Origin: Pegoplata infirma
Lineage: Eukaryota; Arthropoda; Insecta; Diptera; Anthomyiidae
Assembly (NCBI GenBank): GCA_963921195.1
Contig: OY992536.1
Span: 92,919,007 to 92,983,006 of the forward strand
Reading direction: 5' to 3'
Length of the DNA: 64,000 nucleotides
In this document: one piece after another, positions 23,469 to 35,257 of the stretch
Numbering within the stretch: the first letter of the stretch is position 1
Layout of the letters: every line of letters starts with the position of its first letter
Notes under the pieces: generated by a model
What the model saw: the letters and a program-made list of their open reading frames with translations, nothing else
What the model was told of the DNA's origin: nothing
Databases searched by the model: none
Position numbers and translations under genes: made by a program

Positions 23469-24910
23469 ATATATATATATTTGTTCCTTTAACTCCTACA
23501 AGGAGCATAGGGCCTCAACAAGAGTATTCCAATTAGTTCGATCTGATGCTCGATGTTTTATTTCGCTCCAACTTAGATGTAATTTTGAAGATTCTATCTC
23601 AATCTGACGTTTCCAGGTGTACGAAGGTCGTCCTCTACGTAGGCTACCCTGGGGGTTCCAATCTATGGCTTGTCTTGCAATGTCATCGATTGGCTTACGT
23701 AATGTATGTCCAATCCAGCACCATTTTCGTTTTCGGATTTCCGATTCGATCGGTTGTTGTTGCGTTACTGACCACAAGCGTTGATTCGATATAGTTGTTG
23801 GCCAAAAAATATGTAAAATTTTTCTTAGACATTTATTTACGAATACTTGAACGACATTTATATCATTTGGAGCTTCATTCCACGTTTCACAACCATAGAG
23901 TAGGGTTGATTTTACATTGGAGTTGAATATGCTCAACTTAGTTCTTCTAGATATATAAGATGAGTTCCACACCGGTTTAAGAAGACCAAATGCCTGGCGA
24001 GCTTTATTTATACGACTGGAAATGTTTGCTTTTGAACCCCCACTTTTGTCTAATATGCTTCCGAGATAGCAGAACTCCTCGACATCTTCTATAGGTTTAT
24101 TTTGTATCAATAGCCTTTCTGTATTGGTCACGTTTATGCGCACACAGAAAAAAATAAAAAAAAATTTTGAGTAAATTTTTAATACTATTGAGTAAAAAAT
24201 TACTCAATTTTCCACCAGTAAACGATTTAATAGTATTGAGTAAACTTTTAATAAAAAATTATTAAATGCTTAATAAAAAATTTGAGTAAATTATTAATTC
24301 ACACAATTAAATCTTTACTTAAAATTTTTTAATATTTTTAAGTAACTTTTTAATTGTGTCAAGTAAAAATTTACTCAAAATGTATCAAATTATTTTTTTA
24401 AAAAGTTTAAAAAGTTTCTAATTTTTTTTTCCAAAAAAATTGCTTTTACAAACTTTACCAAATATACTTATGTCTTCAAGACAAAGTAAAATTTTATAAA
24501 GATGATTTCAAACTTTCATATACATATACAAAAAACAATAAACTAAATGAGAATTCAAAACACCAAGAGAAAAAAAAATAAATAAAAAAAAAATATTAAA
24601 TTTGTATTAAATTATTTACTCAAATTTTATTTTAAATTTTTGAGTAAATTTTTAATTGCGTCAATTAAAAAATTACTCAAATTTTTTTAAAAAATTAAAC
24701 AAGTGATTACTCAAATTTGTTTCCTCCATATTTTTTTCTGTGCATAGATTTTGTTTTAGATATGTTTATTCTTAGACCAGCGGACATTGCAGCTTCTTCG
24801 ACCAATAACAACTTCGTTTTCATGTCTGTGAAGGTATGGGTAAGTAAGCAGATATCGTCGGCGTAGTCGAGGTCTTCTAACCTTCCCTGCAAGCCCCAGG
24901 TTATTCCTCT
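23469..24910 (-). pseudogene. RTE-like LINE reverse transcriptase, 3' part, interrupted
   Basis: Minus strand. The upstream piece (24907 down to 24743) reads LEDLDYADDICLLTHT, then AAMSAGLRINISKTKSM; it is the RT catalytic YADD motif and following helix. The downstream piece (24142 to 23496) reads EEFCYLGSILDKSG, TLLYGCETW, KCLRKILHIFWP, RKRKWCWIGHTLRKP, WNPQGSLRRGRPS and ends EALCSL. This C-terminal pattern is that of RTE-clade LINEs. A 600-bp MITE splits the two pieces without changing the frame. The insert has an AT microsatellite 3' tail (23469-23480) and an 11-bp duplication tcttgcaaaat (23458-23468, 24911-24921). It is strongly 5' truncated. Confidence 0.85.
24143..24742. mobile_element. 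600-bp CACAG-ended MITE inside the RT frame, CA duplication
   Basis: Inverted ends cacagaaaaaaata and tatttttttctgtg; body of ttgagtaaa/ttactcaa blocks. Flanked by CA (24141-24142, 24743-24744). Removing the element and one CA restores the open RT frame precisely, which proves the 2-bp duplication. Confidence 0.85.
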
Positions 24911-25160
24911 TCTTGCAAAATAGACCAACATAAATAAATTTTAAAAAGGAAAAATAATTTTCTTTTTTCATATCATGATTTTAATTATTAAAAAGAACCT
25001 CGAGCTAAAATAAAATTACTCAAAATGAGATTTTGGTAAATTTTTAATAAAACTACAGACATAAATTTTTAGTACATTAAACTGACAAAAAGAACTTTCT
25101 CAAAATCATTTTAGTACCTTACATTAATAAGAATTTTCCATCTAATACCCAACACATATT

Positions 25161-25540
25161 TGTGCATTTTGTGTACAAAAACACATACATAAGACATATA
25201 GAAAATTTAAACTTTCACCCAACCAAGTAAACGAATGCCACAAACTTTGGTAACAATTTAGAGAACGGAAATTGCTTTATCACCTGCCTGCATATATTTG
25301 TTTATAACAGTTTATATATATAAACGTATTTGTAAACATATATAGATAGATATTCTCTTAAATATTTGAGTATATATAAATATGTAAGTATGTGTATGTA
25401 AGTCCTTTTCCTAACATTTATGTGTATAGATGTGTTTGTAACTCATATGTCAACTTCATATGTTACACATATTCGAGGGTATACGGTGGTACGTTTAGAA
25501 TTTACAGTGGAAGATTTTTACAAACATTTTTAAAATTTTA
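25161..25540. other. Intron DNA, no recognised element
   Basis: Contains TA/TG-rich simple sequence (25310-25440, tatatataaacgta and similar). Nothing else supported. Confidence 0.5.
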
Positions 25541-25544
25541 AATG

Positions 25545-25800
25545 CGATAACCTTAGAAACGGTAGGAAAGTTCATAATTTTCCGTTGTATTCAAAGATCG
25601 AGAATAATAACACGTTCAGGATCCGCAGTGGGAGAATTGAAAACAAATCAGTTTGTTAAATGCGATTACCCCAGAAACTATAAGAGAGATCACATGTTAC
25701 CTCTATTCAGGATCCTCTGAAGGATTGAAAACAAACAATTCAATTTGTTAAATGCGATTACCCCAGAAACTCTAAGAGAGATCACATGTTAGCTCTATTT
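25545..25800 (+). repeat. Tandem repeat of about 101 bp, 2.5 copies
   Basis: The block ttaaatgcgattaccccaga, followed by gagagatcacatgtta, occurs at 25655 and 25755, with a decayed copy at 25548. Confidence 0.7.
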
Positions 25801-27206
25801 TTAGGTTTATGCAAGGTTCAAGAGTAACGTTTTTTGTGCCAATTTTAAGTTTTTGCATTGGCGAGTTATCCTATTTCGAGTTTCGTGGAGTAGCTTCCAT
25901 TGTGAAATTGGAAATTTCATAGCAATCGGAACAATTCCAAATATTTTGTCTAATCTTCCACTGTCTGCCTCTTTCAACTTAATTCAACTTCATATGTACG
26001 TTATGGTTGTTCGGTTTCTGTTTTTGTTGTTGCCTTTGGTGGTTTAACGTCGTATGAATCAACTATTCGTACAATATTGTACTCATTCATTTGACTCGTA
26101 ACATAATCGAGGACGTTCTACACTTTAAATTTAAAATGTTTTCATATAGTTCATTTACATCAAGACTGTAATAACTCAAAAAAATTGATTTTGCCAACAA
26201 AGTGTTTAATGCTTTTAAAATATAATACATCCCACGAGCAGATGCGCCTCTGACAACCACCCCTCTATTGAGCGCATTTTGGATGGTGAAAGCCGTATAA
26301 TACTGGCAGATATAATTGCCTATCACTCATACCGGTACTCCCTAATTACTGTTTACCAACGTCGGTCACAAATTGCTATAAAAATATATAACTTAAGTTC
26401 CGGCATTATAAACGCTTTTCCACTAGAATTGTCGAGTAACAAGGTAGTTCCCTGAATGTTATTGAAAGCGGTGTCAAAATTTGTTAGTGCTGGCAGCACT
26501 AACAAATTTCTAACACAAAATGGAATGACTTCAAACATCTCAAAACTGTAAACTTAGAGTAGCAACTGGTTATCACCTCATGTCCCTAGAAAACCACCTT
26601 CACCAGGAAAAAAAAATAACAAGAACTAAAGAACACAACGACCTGTTATGCAAACAATTTCTTCTTGCGTGTCACTAATTAGTAAATTTTTCTGTATTAC
26701 TAAATAAAAAATCACATTTTTGGATTTATGACGGTTTTGTAGTAAATGATCGCTGTGTGTGGTTGTAGTTTTCAAAATTTAACCATTGATTTTGCTTTGA
26801 TGATAACACACTTACACAAACCATGTGTCACATTCACAAACAGCCCGATAAACATATATTTGTGGACCGCCTCTCTTTTGAGCCCCGAGGTGTAAATATT
26901 AACTATGCTTGGTTTTCTTTAATGCTGTTATTATTGCAATATGGGACTTATAAAAAAAGTGATGACCAATTGTTGTAGGCTATTGATAGATAACATGCTA
27001 CTCAAGAAAGCATGCAGAAGAAATTGGTGGAAATTTAGGCGGCCCTGTGGATGTGGTTGTAACAATTGAGTGCCATCACTTACAAATAGAGAGTGGCCAA
27101 TTTTGAAAATTAACATTGCACAGATTTATATTGTGCTTTTCTTTATTACCTATTTTCTTTTGTTTATAAATATGCGAAAAGTGGATTTGAGATATTCTTT
27201 GAATGC
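25801..27206. other. Intron DNA without a recognised element
   Basis: Apart from the hairpin at 26477-26509, nothing identifiable. Short minus-strand frames at 26087-26540 (NRGVVVRGASARGMYYI, NIQGTTLLLDNSSG) look less random than most, but I do not recognise them and a stop separates them. Confidence 0.45.
26477..26509. repeat. Perfect 15-bp inverted repeat with 3-nt loop
   Basis: aaatttgttagtgct, GGC, agcactaacaaattt. It is a strong hairpin in otherwise featureless intron DNA and is far from a reading-frame end. Function unknown. Confidence 0.7.
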
Positions 27207-27590
27207 CCGTCCGCCCTTCCCTCTTTCCGTCCATCGGTCTGTAGTTAACACGATGCAGTCCAAAATTAAAGAGCTAGCCCTCTAAAGTTTGGCAACAATA
27301 TGTTGTTTGGTCCTACAGAGGTAAAGTTTGTAAATAGGTAAAATCGGGACAAGGTTTTTTCTGTTTTTATACCCTCCAACTAAAGTATGGGGATATACTC
27401 AGTTTGTCATTCCGTGTGTAACGCATCAAAATATCGGTCTAGGACCCCATAAAGTATATATATTTATAATCAGTGATCGATTCTAAGACATTCTAGCAAT
27501 GTCCGTCCGTCCGTCTGTCCGTCCGATTCAGTCCAAAATAAAAGAGCTAGACTCCCCATATTTGGTACGAATATGTCATTTTGATTGAAA
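27207..27590 (+). mobile_element. Two mini-me/DINE-like type A fragments
   Basis: A GTCY-containing piece (cgtccgcccttccctctttcc) at 27207-27364 is followed by a new 5' end ataccctccaactaaag at 27368 with TA run and GTCY run (27500-27525). Both lack a 3' hairpin. Confidence 0.65.
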
Positions 27591-27813
27591 TATGAAATGC
27601 AGCAAATAAATGTTGACATTTTTTGAAATAGAACTTAACCTTAAGAAATCAGAAAAACTAAAAAAAAGACGTAAAAGACTTGTGAGTGATGAAATTAGCG
27701 TATTTATGCAAAATTAAAGTTTTTTTGATCTATTATTACACACGAATATTGCACTATGGGATGAAAATATTAAAAGAAATAGGGAATGGCATTCCATTGT
27801 TTAATGGTACCAT

Positions 27814-28099
27814 ATAAATGTATTGATATTGAAAATAGATTTTTAATGGTCATTCACTGGTACCATTTTTGGTACTTTTTATTTTTGCTACCTCTTATTT
27901 GAATTCCTTGTAATTTTACAAGCTTTTTACCAATAATTCTGGAATTTAACAAGCTTATAAATGTATTGATATTGAAAATAGATTTTTAATGGTCATTCAC
28001 TGGTACCATTTTTTGTACTTTTTATTTTTGATACCTCTTATTTGAATTCCTTGTAATTTTACAATCTTTTTACCAATAATTTTGGAATTTAACAAGCTT
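27814..28099 (+). repeat. 143-bp tandem duplication
   Basis: The segment starting ataaatgtattgatattg is repeated at 27957 with a few differences (for example ttttggtac versus tttttgtac). Each unit holds cactggtaccatt. Confidence 0.85.
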
Positions 28100-28101
28100 T
28101 T

Positions 28102-29325
28102 TATACCCTCCACTTAGTGATAGAGGGTATTTATAAGTTTGTCATTCCGTTTGTAACTCATCGAAATATCGGTCTGAGACCCCATAAAATATACTACTAT
28201 ATGTTATTGATCAGTGATTGATTCTAAGACATTCTAGCGATGTCCGTCTGTCTGTTCTTCTGTCCGTCAGTGGAAATGGTGATCACGGCCAAATTATTAA
28301 ACATATCTGAGCACATTTACTTGTTGTTGTCCTAAATTGTTTGGTATTGCATTTGAGCGAAATCGGTTCAGCGCACATTGGGTTGAATGAGAGGCAAAGT
28401 GGCGCTTTATTCAGGGAAGCAGTAATTTTAATATATGCTATTTTTTGATTGATGAATGTTGAATAATAGGTTAAAAATCACCCTTTTAAAGAGAAAACAT
28501 GTGTTTTTATTTTTTTTTCAACCTGTCAGAATTTTTTTAAGGTTTCTTGAAAATTGAACTTGATTCACAATTTAAGCTGTAACTTTTAAACCAAAAGCGA
28601 TAATTTAATGAATACAGTTGCAAATTAAAGTATTTTTAATGCGATAATAAAAATTTAAAACAATAAAAAATAAATATGTGTTAATACTTGCATAAAGTTT
28701 GTTTAAAGTCGGATTTTTGTGTTTCACCAATTTTAAATTTTTTTTAAATTTTCCATAAAAAAGTCAGGAAAGTTGTAATTTTGAACTATTAATTTTTTGG
28801 CGTCTAATCATTAATAAGTAAAATACCACCATTTTTGAAAAAAAATTAACATATTAGGCGCGTGGTTATGCTTTATTTAGGAAAAAAACTAAATTCACAA
28901 TTTTTACTGTATCTGTGAAATTAAAAAACACAATATTTTGAAACAAATAGCAAATTAAAGTATACTTAAAGTGCTATTTTAAACGTTAAAACAAAAATTA
29001 TATGCTCTCATATAAATACTAAATTTATTAAGAAACCTAATTTTTTCATAAAAATTCTTGAATGTTTAAATTTACCTTTTTAACTTAAGCCTTAGAAATT
29101 GAAAAAAAAAAATTATATCAGCTGCGTTATTCATAATAAATAAAGTTAACATCATGCATGTTTTTTGTCAGATATTATATTATACCACCCAGAACACCTG
29201 ATTATCACGACCCCTCCCCCCCCCCCTCCCATTCCCCACAAAAACGGTCTCTGTCATTTTTATTTTTTTGCTTGTTGGAGGGTATCAAAGATTTGGCACA
29301 GCCGAATTTTAAACTCTTACTTGTT
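28102..29325 (+). mobile_element. mini-me/DINE-like element, full length with unusual middle
   Basis: Starts ataccctccacttagtgat (type D 5' end), has a GTCY run at 28241-28269 and ends with ttggagggtatcaaagat, hairpin ttggcacagccgaat and acttgttta (type A 3' end). It is a mosaic of two subtypes, with an 800-bp middle not shared with other copies here. Confidence 0.7.
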
Positions 29326-29329
29326 TATA

Positions 29330-29997
29330 TATAGATTACAAAGACCCACAAAAAAAGGTCTAGACCCACTAATACTTATGTATTTTTACCTTTTAAATTC
29401 AATTCCGCGATTAGAATTAAATTCTATCGTTGGGTTTTTCTGTAATTTACAAGGAAAGTCCGCAAAAGTGAACCCACCTGATTTCCTTGTAAATTTGACT
29501 AACAATAAGTTAACATTTTTTAAAATTTTATTTCGGTATGTAATGTTCAAGTCTGATTTATTACGAAGAAAATAAGAGGTTTTTTCATAAAATCCATCAA
29601 AAATTGCAGAAGTTACTTGCATTTGAACAAAAATGCATTAATTCACAACATAAATATATCTGTTTTTGTATAAAACTGAAATAATGCGTTTTTGTTCAAA
29701 TGCATGTAACTTCTGCAATTTTTTACGGATTTTATTAAAAAATACTCTTATTTTCTACGTAATAAATCAAACTTAAACCTTACATACAGAAATAAAATTA
29801 AAAAATTTTGTAACTTTGTCAAATTCACAAGGAGATTAGGTGGGTTTACTTTGCGGACTTTCCTAGTAAATCATAGGAAACCCCAACTATATAATTCAAT
29901 TATGATGGCAGAATCGATTTCAGAAGGTCAAAATACATAAGGATTAGTGGGTATAGTTTCTGGGTCAGAAACTTTTTTGTTTTTTTGTGATGCAGTG
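29330..29997. mobile_element. Palindromic element ending gcagtg|TTA
   Basis: Arms 29340-29640 and 29680-29975 are inverted copies (for example gcagaagttacttgcatttg at 29606 and caaatgcatgtaacttctgc at 29698). The right end cagtg followed by TTA matches the CACTGTG/TAA family. Centre near 29.66 kb. Confidence 0.65.
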
Positions 29998-30507
29998 TTA
30001 TTAAAGCCACCCTATTTTTTTCATAAAATCTTAAATAAAAAAATAACGGCATTAAACGCGGACGTTTTTTTTTTCCTTTAAATTAAAGCTTATACTATAT
30101 GCTTTACTAGCTGTTTCGCACCCGGCGTTGCAGAAGTTACTTGCATTTGAACAAAAATACATACAGAAATAAAATTAAAAAATTTTGTAACTTTGTCAAA
30201 TTCACAAGGAGATTAGGTGGGTTTACTTTGCGGATTTTCCTAGTAAATCAAATAAACCCCAACTATATAATTCAATTATGATGGCAGAATCGATTTCAGA
30301 AGGTCAAAATACATAAGGATTAGTGGGTATAGTTTCTGGGTCAGAAACTTTTTTGTTTTTTTGTGATGCAGTGTTATTAAAGCCACCATATTTTTTTCAT
30401 AAAATCTTAAATAAAAAAATAACGGCATTAAACGCGGACGTTTTTTTTTTCCTTTAAATAAAAGCTTATACTATATGCTTTACTAGCTGTTTCGCACCCG
30501 GCGTTGC
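29781..30507 (+). repeat. 376-bp tandem duplication
   Basis: 29781-30131 (tacatacagaaataaaatta to cacccggcgttgc) recurs at 30158-30507 with very few changes. The join at 30132-30157 reuses cagaagttacttgcatttga. The repeat spans the palindrome's right end and the start of the next element, so it arose after both. Confidence 0.85.
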
Positions 30508-30559
30508 CCGGGTTGAAAAAAATATTATATAATGAATAACAGTTTGTAATGCCCTATGG

Positions 30560-32135
30560 TTGCATTCTCGGTTAGCACTCCATCTGGTGAAAATTTCAAT
30601 TTCGCATTACTTTACACCACCTCTGTCCGATCGCGCGCTGATATGACCCTTTATTCCCGCCTTGTTTAGTACTCGACGTTTAAGCGTGATAAACGAATAG
30701 GCAGAAATATATTTCAATATATTATAAATGGGTGTGGAAATTTACGTCCCTTTGTTCGATCGCACACTGATATGGGCCCGCATCTGTTAGTCATTTATTA
30801 AAAATTGGCTCAGCCGTTTTTGCGTGATTGCGGAACTGGCAAAAATACACGCCTTTGCCCAATCACGCGCTAATATGGCATATTGTTCCCGCCTCGGTTA
30901 GTAAGTACTATATGTGTTGAAATTTTGTTAAAATCAGTTAAGGCGATTAAGCGTAATTACGGAACAGACAGAAAATAACTTTCAGTGTGGTGCAAAGGGG
31001 CGTGACAACTTACGTCCCGTGGTCTAAACACGCTCTATTATGGTTTATTATTCCCGTTTCGAAAGTACTATATGTGGTGAAAAATCCATTAAAATTGGTT
31101 AAGCCGTTTAAGCTTGATTGTGGGACAGGCAGAAATAACTTTCAATGTAATACAAAATAGCGTGGGTCCCCTTTGTCAAACCACACTCTTTTGTGGCCTA
31201 TAGTTCCTGCCTCGGTTAGTACAATCTGCTGTGGAAATTGCTTCAAAATCAGTTAAGCCGAATAAGCGTGATTGCGAAAAAGGCAGAAAGGAGGTGCAAT
31301 AAATTTAACAGGGCGTGTTATTTTATGCCCCTTTGTCCGATCGCTCATTTTATGTTCTATAGTTCCCGCCTCGTTAAGTACTATCTGTGACGAAAATTTC
31401 ATCTTAATTGATTCAGCCGATGATGCGTAATTGCGGAACTAACAGAAACAACTTTTAGTATAGTACAAAAGAGCGATGCAACTAATGCCTCTTTGTCCAA
31501 ACGCGCTTTATTATGGCAGTCAAAAATAATTTGAAATTAATACAAAGAGCGGCATTTTAAAACGCGTTTGCCCAATAACGTGCTGATATGGCATATTGTT
31601 CCCGCTTCGGTTAGTACTATCTGTGTTGAAAATTGCAATAAAATCTGTTCAGACGTTTAAGAGTAATTACGGAACTGGCAGAAATAACTTTCAATTTAAT
31701 ACAAAGGGGCGTGGACTTTTACGCCCATCCGTCAGAGCGCCCTCCTATTATAACCTATAGTGCCCGTCTGGGTTAGTACTATGTGTGGTGAAATTTTCAT
31801 TAAAATCGGTTCAGACGTTTAAGCGTGATTACGGAACAGATAGAAATACCTTTCAATGAAGTACAAAGGGGCGTGGCATTTTCGCCTCTTTGCGTGATCG
31901 CCGCCCTATTATGAACTATATTTCCCGCTTGGATTAGTAGTATGTGGTGAAAATTTTTTTAAAATCGGTTCAGCCGTTTAAGTGTAATTGCTGAATAGGC
32001 AGAAATAATGTTCAATATAATACAAAGGGGCGTGGCATTTTACGCCCACTTGGCAGATCGGTCTCTCTTATGGCCTATAGTTCCCGTCTCGGTTAGTACT
32101 ATCTGTGGTGAAGATTTAATGTAAATCGGTACAGA
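30560..32135 (+). repeat. Minisatellite of about 158 bp, 9-10 copies
   Basis: Each unit carries ggttcagccgtttaagcg, tgattgcggaacaggcag, aaaggggcgtgg, a tttgtccgatcgc block and ttcccgcctcggttagta. Anchor positions near 30932, 31092, 31247, 31407, 31645, 31805, 31963 and 32128 give spacings of 155-165, with one of 238. Confidence 0.85.
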
Positions 32136-32159
32136 CAGACAGAAAAACCAAAGAATGCC

Positions 32160-32840
32160 ACGCCCCTTTCTAAGGATCATATATTTACAAAAAGTGGGTG
32201 TAAAAAGAGGCGTGGCTTCCAATCAAGATGCGGGATGGCATATATTTCCTTGCAAAAACGCCCTATTAGTATGCCAAATTGCATGTTTATCGGTAACAAA
32301 CATCCAAATATAGTACAACAACCAAATATATTGAAAAATCGGAAATTCACAAAAAGTGGGCGTAAAAGGAGGCGGGGCATCCAATCGAGATGCCATTGGT
32401 GCCAGCTTTCATTCCAGGAAACGTACTATCTACATGCCAAATTTCATTTGAATCGGGGCATCGAATCCGAATGCGGTAAGGCCTATATTCACTTCCACAA
32501 AAATTGCTATATGTATCCCATGTGAATTGGTAACAATCAACCAAATATTGTAACAAACAGGCAAATGTATTGAAAAGCCTTGAATTTACAAAAGTGGGCG
32601 TAAAGGAGGCGTGGCTTCCAATCAAGATGCGGGATGGCAAATTTCATGGTAATCGGTAAGAAACATTCAAATATAGTAACAAACATCCAAATATATTAAA
32701 AAATCTGAAATTCACAAAAAGTGGGCGTAAAAGGGGGCGGGGCATCCAATCGAGATGCCATTGGTCGCATTTTTCATTCCAGAAAATTCTCTATCTACAT
32801 GCCAAATTTCATTTGAATCGGTTCAGTAGTTTTTTTCTGA
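32160..32840 (+). repeat. Tandem repeat with aaaagtgggcgtaaaaggaggc unit, about 4 copies
   Basis: Units of about 170-190 bp share acaaaaagtgggcgtaaaag, ggcgtggcttccaatc, aagatgcgggatggc and catgccaaatt blocks. Starts near 32188, 32348, 32588 and 32715. Confidence 0.75.
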
Positions 32841-35257
32841 AAGCGACACAAACAAACAAACATACAAACAAACAAACTAACATGTCATTTTTATATATAT
32901 ATAAGGATTATCACAATGTATAAGCAGTAACAACCTCTTATATTTTTTTTTATATTCCATCAAGTATTAAAAATACTCCAATTTTGGAACATTTTACAAA
33001 AAAATAACAAAAATATTTTTACAACAATTTTCAAAAAACAAAAAACAGAAATGTATTTGAAAATGCCTGAAGTTGATGGTTCCATAATAAAAAAATTACC
33101 TTTGAATGAATAAATAACAAAAAAAAATTCTAGAAATAAGTTGATTTTCAATTTTTAGCACCATATTCAAAAACATAAAAATTTATTTGATTTTGACGGC
33201 GGATTGCAAGAAAAGTAAACAACTCAGAATAATAGTTGTGACAGATTTTTTAGTGTAATTTTATATACTTTAACCCTAAATTAATAATTTTTGTTAAAAA
33301 AAATTTTTCAGTTTTGATCCATTTCAACCAAATGTGCAGCAGTTCAAAAGTTATGAACGAAAATGTAAGAACACATCGAAAATTTTAGTACATTCTACAT
33401 AACCTAAAAATTCAATATGCTTTAAATTGGCTGTTGGTTGGCATATGTAACAGAATTGAACAAAGAGTGGTATTTTACAAGTACAAACCTATTTTTTACA
33501 AAAAAATTTTTCCGCCAATTTTTATATTTTTTTATACCCTCCAACTAAAGAATGGGGGTATACTCACTTTGTCATTCCGTGTGTAACGGAGCAAAATATC
33601 GGTCTAGGGCCCCATAAAGTATATGGACTTTTGTCATTAACTTTTAACGCTTGTGATATTTCACTAATTTCGCAATAACATTTTTATTTGTAAACTAGGT
33701 GGTACCTGTGAATGTAGATATGTTAAGGGAACCATAATGAGTAATTCTGCAAAGGCACAGCGCAAATAGTCTCATTACCTCATGGTAAGGAACGGGCAAA
33801 TTTGAAAAATGTAAAAAAATCGCTTGATACTCTCATGAAATTTTTCGTTCAAAGTTCCATATTGTTGGGTGCGTTAAAGCTATTGCTCCAAATTTAATAC
33901 CGTTTAATCAGTAGACTTGGGCAATTATTTGGTATAGGTTCAGTGGACGTGCCATCAATAAGAAAAAAGTTACATGGACCTAAATCTTTGATACCAATTT
34001 TTTTCAATTTTCAATTTTTCGAGGTTTTTTGATTGTAGCTTTTGGTGCAAACTGTAATTTTAAAATTCAAATACACATGGTAAAAGCCCTTGTAAATATG
34101 CACAATCTGAGACTGATTTGAGTGATGTGCTCGCAATGGTTACGAAGCTACAGCTTTCCAAAGATGGGAAGAAAAAACGTGAATTTTTTAAAAAGTCTGT
34201 TTTTTGCGAGGCACACTCCCAGTTTTATTCCGAATGGTTCCGAATGCTTTGTGAACTTTATAATTTACCATTTCCCACTTGATTTACAAACGCACCCAAA
34301 AAATATTCAATTGCAGAAATTTTACGAGCTTTTTAAATTTTTTGCAAAATTTCGATATTTTAGTTTTGCATTATTTGACAGCCAAATGTGCATGGCTGAA
34401 AGTTGAACATGTAGAAACAATGGTATAAGCAAATATAATAAATCATGGAAAGTAACATTGATCAAAAGTTAATATTGGCGAATTCCGCGGCGTTTTTCTG
34501 TTTTTCGTTTTTTGTAAGGCACATCCAGGCCGCTTATCGAAATTGGTCAGAGAAAAGCGCGTTTGGTAGTATTTTTAATGCTTTATCTTCAATCCATTCG
34601 CACCCAAAAACAATTGACGTTTTAGTGGTTTTTGGTGGTTTTAAATTTTTGATACTTTTAAATTTAATGGTTATATTAAATCTTACATTACTTAAATAAA
34701 GTAAAAAAGAAATGTATTTTGATAGATTTTGACATGTCTTATTCAAATAATATTTCAAAATTAGTCCATTGATTTTTGCAGTCGCGAAAATCGCGAAAAA
34801 TCGCTAAAATTTTTTATAACCTTGATAAAATTAGTAATAACGTTAAAATATTTCGTAATAACCTTAATATTAGCATTATTAATCATACTTTGAATAGTTT
34901 CAATATTCAGTGAAGGACAACACTGTAAAATCTGCCATTTAATATTAAAAAAAAAAATAAATTCAAAATTATTAAATTTTTTTTTCAAAAATGTTCCCTC
35001 GATCGATAAAAAACAAATGCCTTCTTTGGTATTCGTGTTGAAATTATGGTTTTCTTGTTTTAATTGGGCTTATGGGCGTCTCAAAGTCAGAAATTTGTAT
35101 TTTTTTTTTGGCAGTTTTAGATTCCTAATATCTCGGGTTTTAATTGAGACTGCTGGATAAACGTTTGGTATTAGATGCACCAATGCCTTATGTATAATAA
35201 TTGACAAGCGGATTTTGAATCGGTTCTATACTTTTCCTGGGGGTGCTGAAAATGAGA

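Larger units (their letters stand above)
23390..25160 (+). repeat. Dispersed repeat R, copy 2, interrupted by an RTE-like LINE
   Basis: Left part 23390-23468 and right part 24911-25160 match copy 1 at 21215-21722 in order. Between them lies the LINE piece, bounded by an 11-bp duplication. Confidence 0.75.
30483..32905 (+). mobile_element. Minisatellite-bearing element (ctagctgtttcgcacccggc start)
   Basis: It starts ctagctgtttcgcacccggc and ends with cagtagttttttctgaaagc, a caaacaaacatac run and an AT run with aaggatta. That layout is widespread in insects as a non-autonomous element with tandem cores. It contains two different tandem arrays (30560-32130 and 32160-32840). No coding frame. Confidence 0.6.

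Noticed and set aside
23546..23794. Plus-strand 82-residue frame
   Set aside because: Antisense shadow of the RTE-like LINE coding sequence.
26087..26540. Minus-strand peptides GVVVRGASARGMYYI and NIQGTTLLLDNSSG
   Set aside because: Less random than the surroundings, but no family recognised and no splice pattern or frame continuity to support a gene.
29165..29575. 136-residue open frame with a proline run
   Set aside because: Spans a mini-me C run, its 3' hairpin and the arm of a palindrome, so it cannot be one gene.
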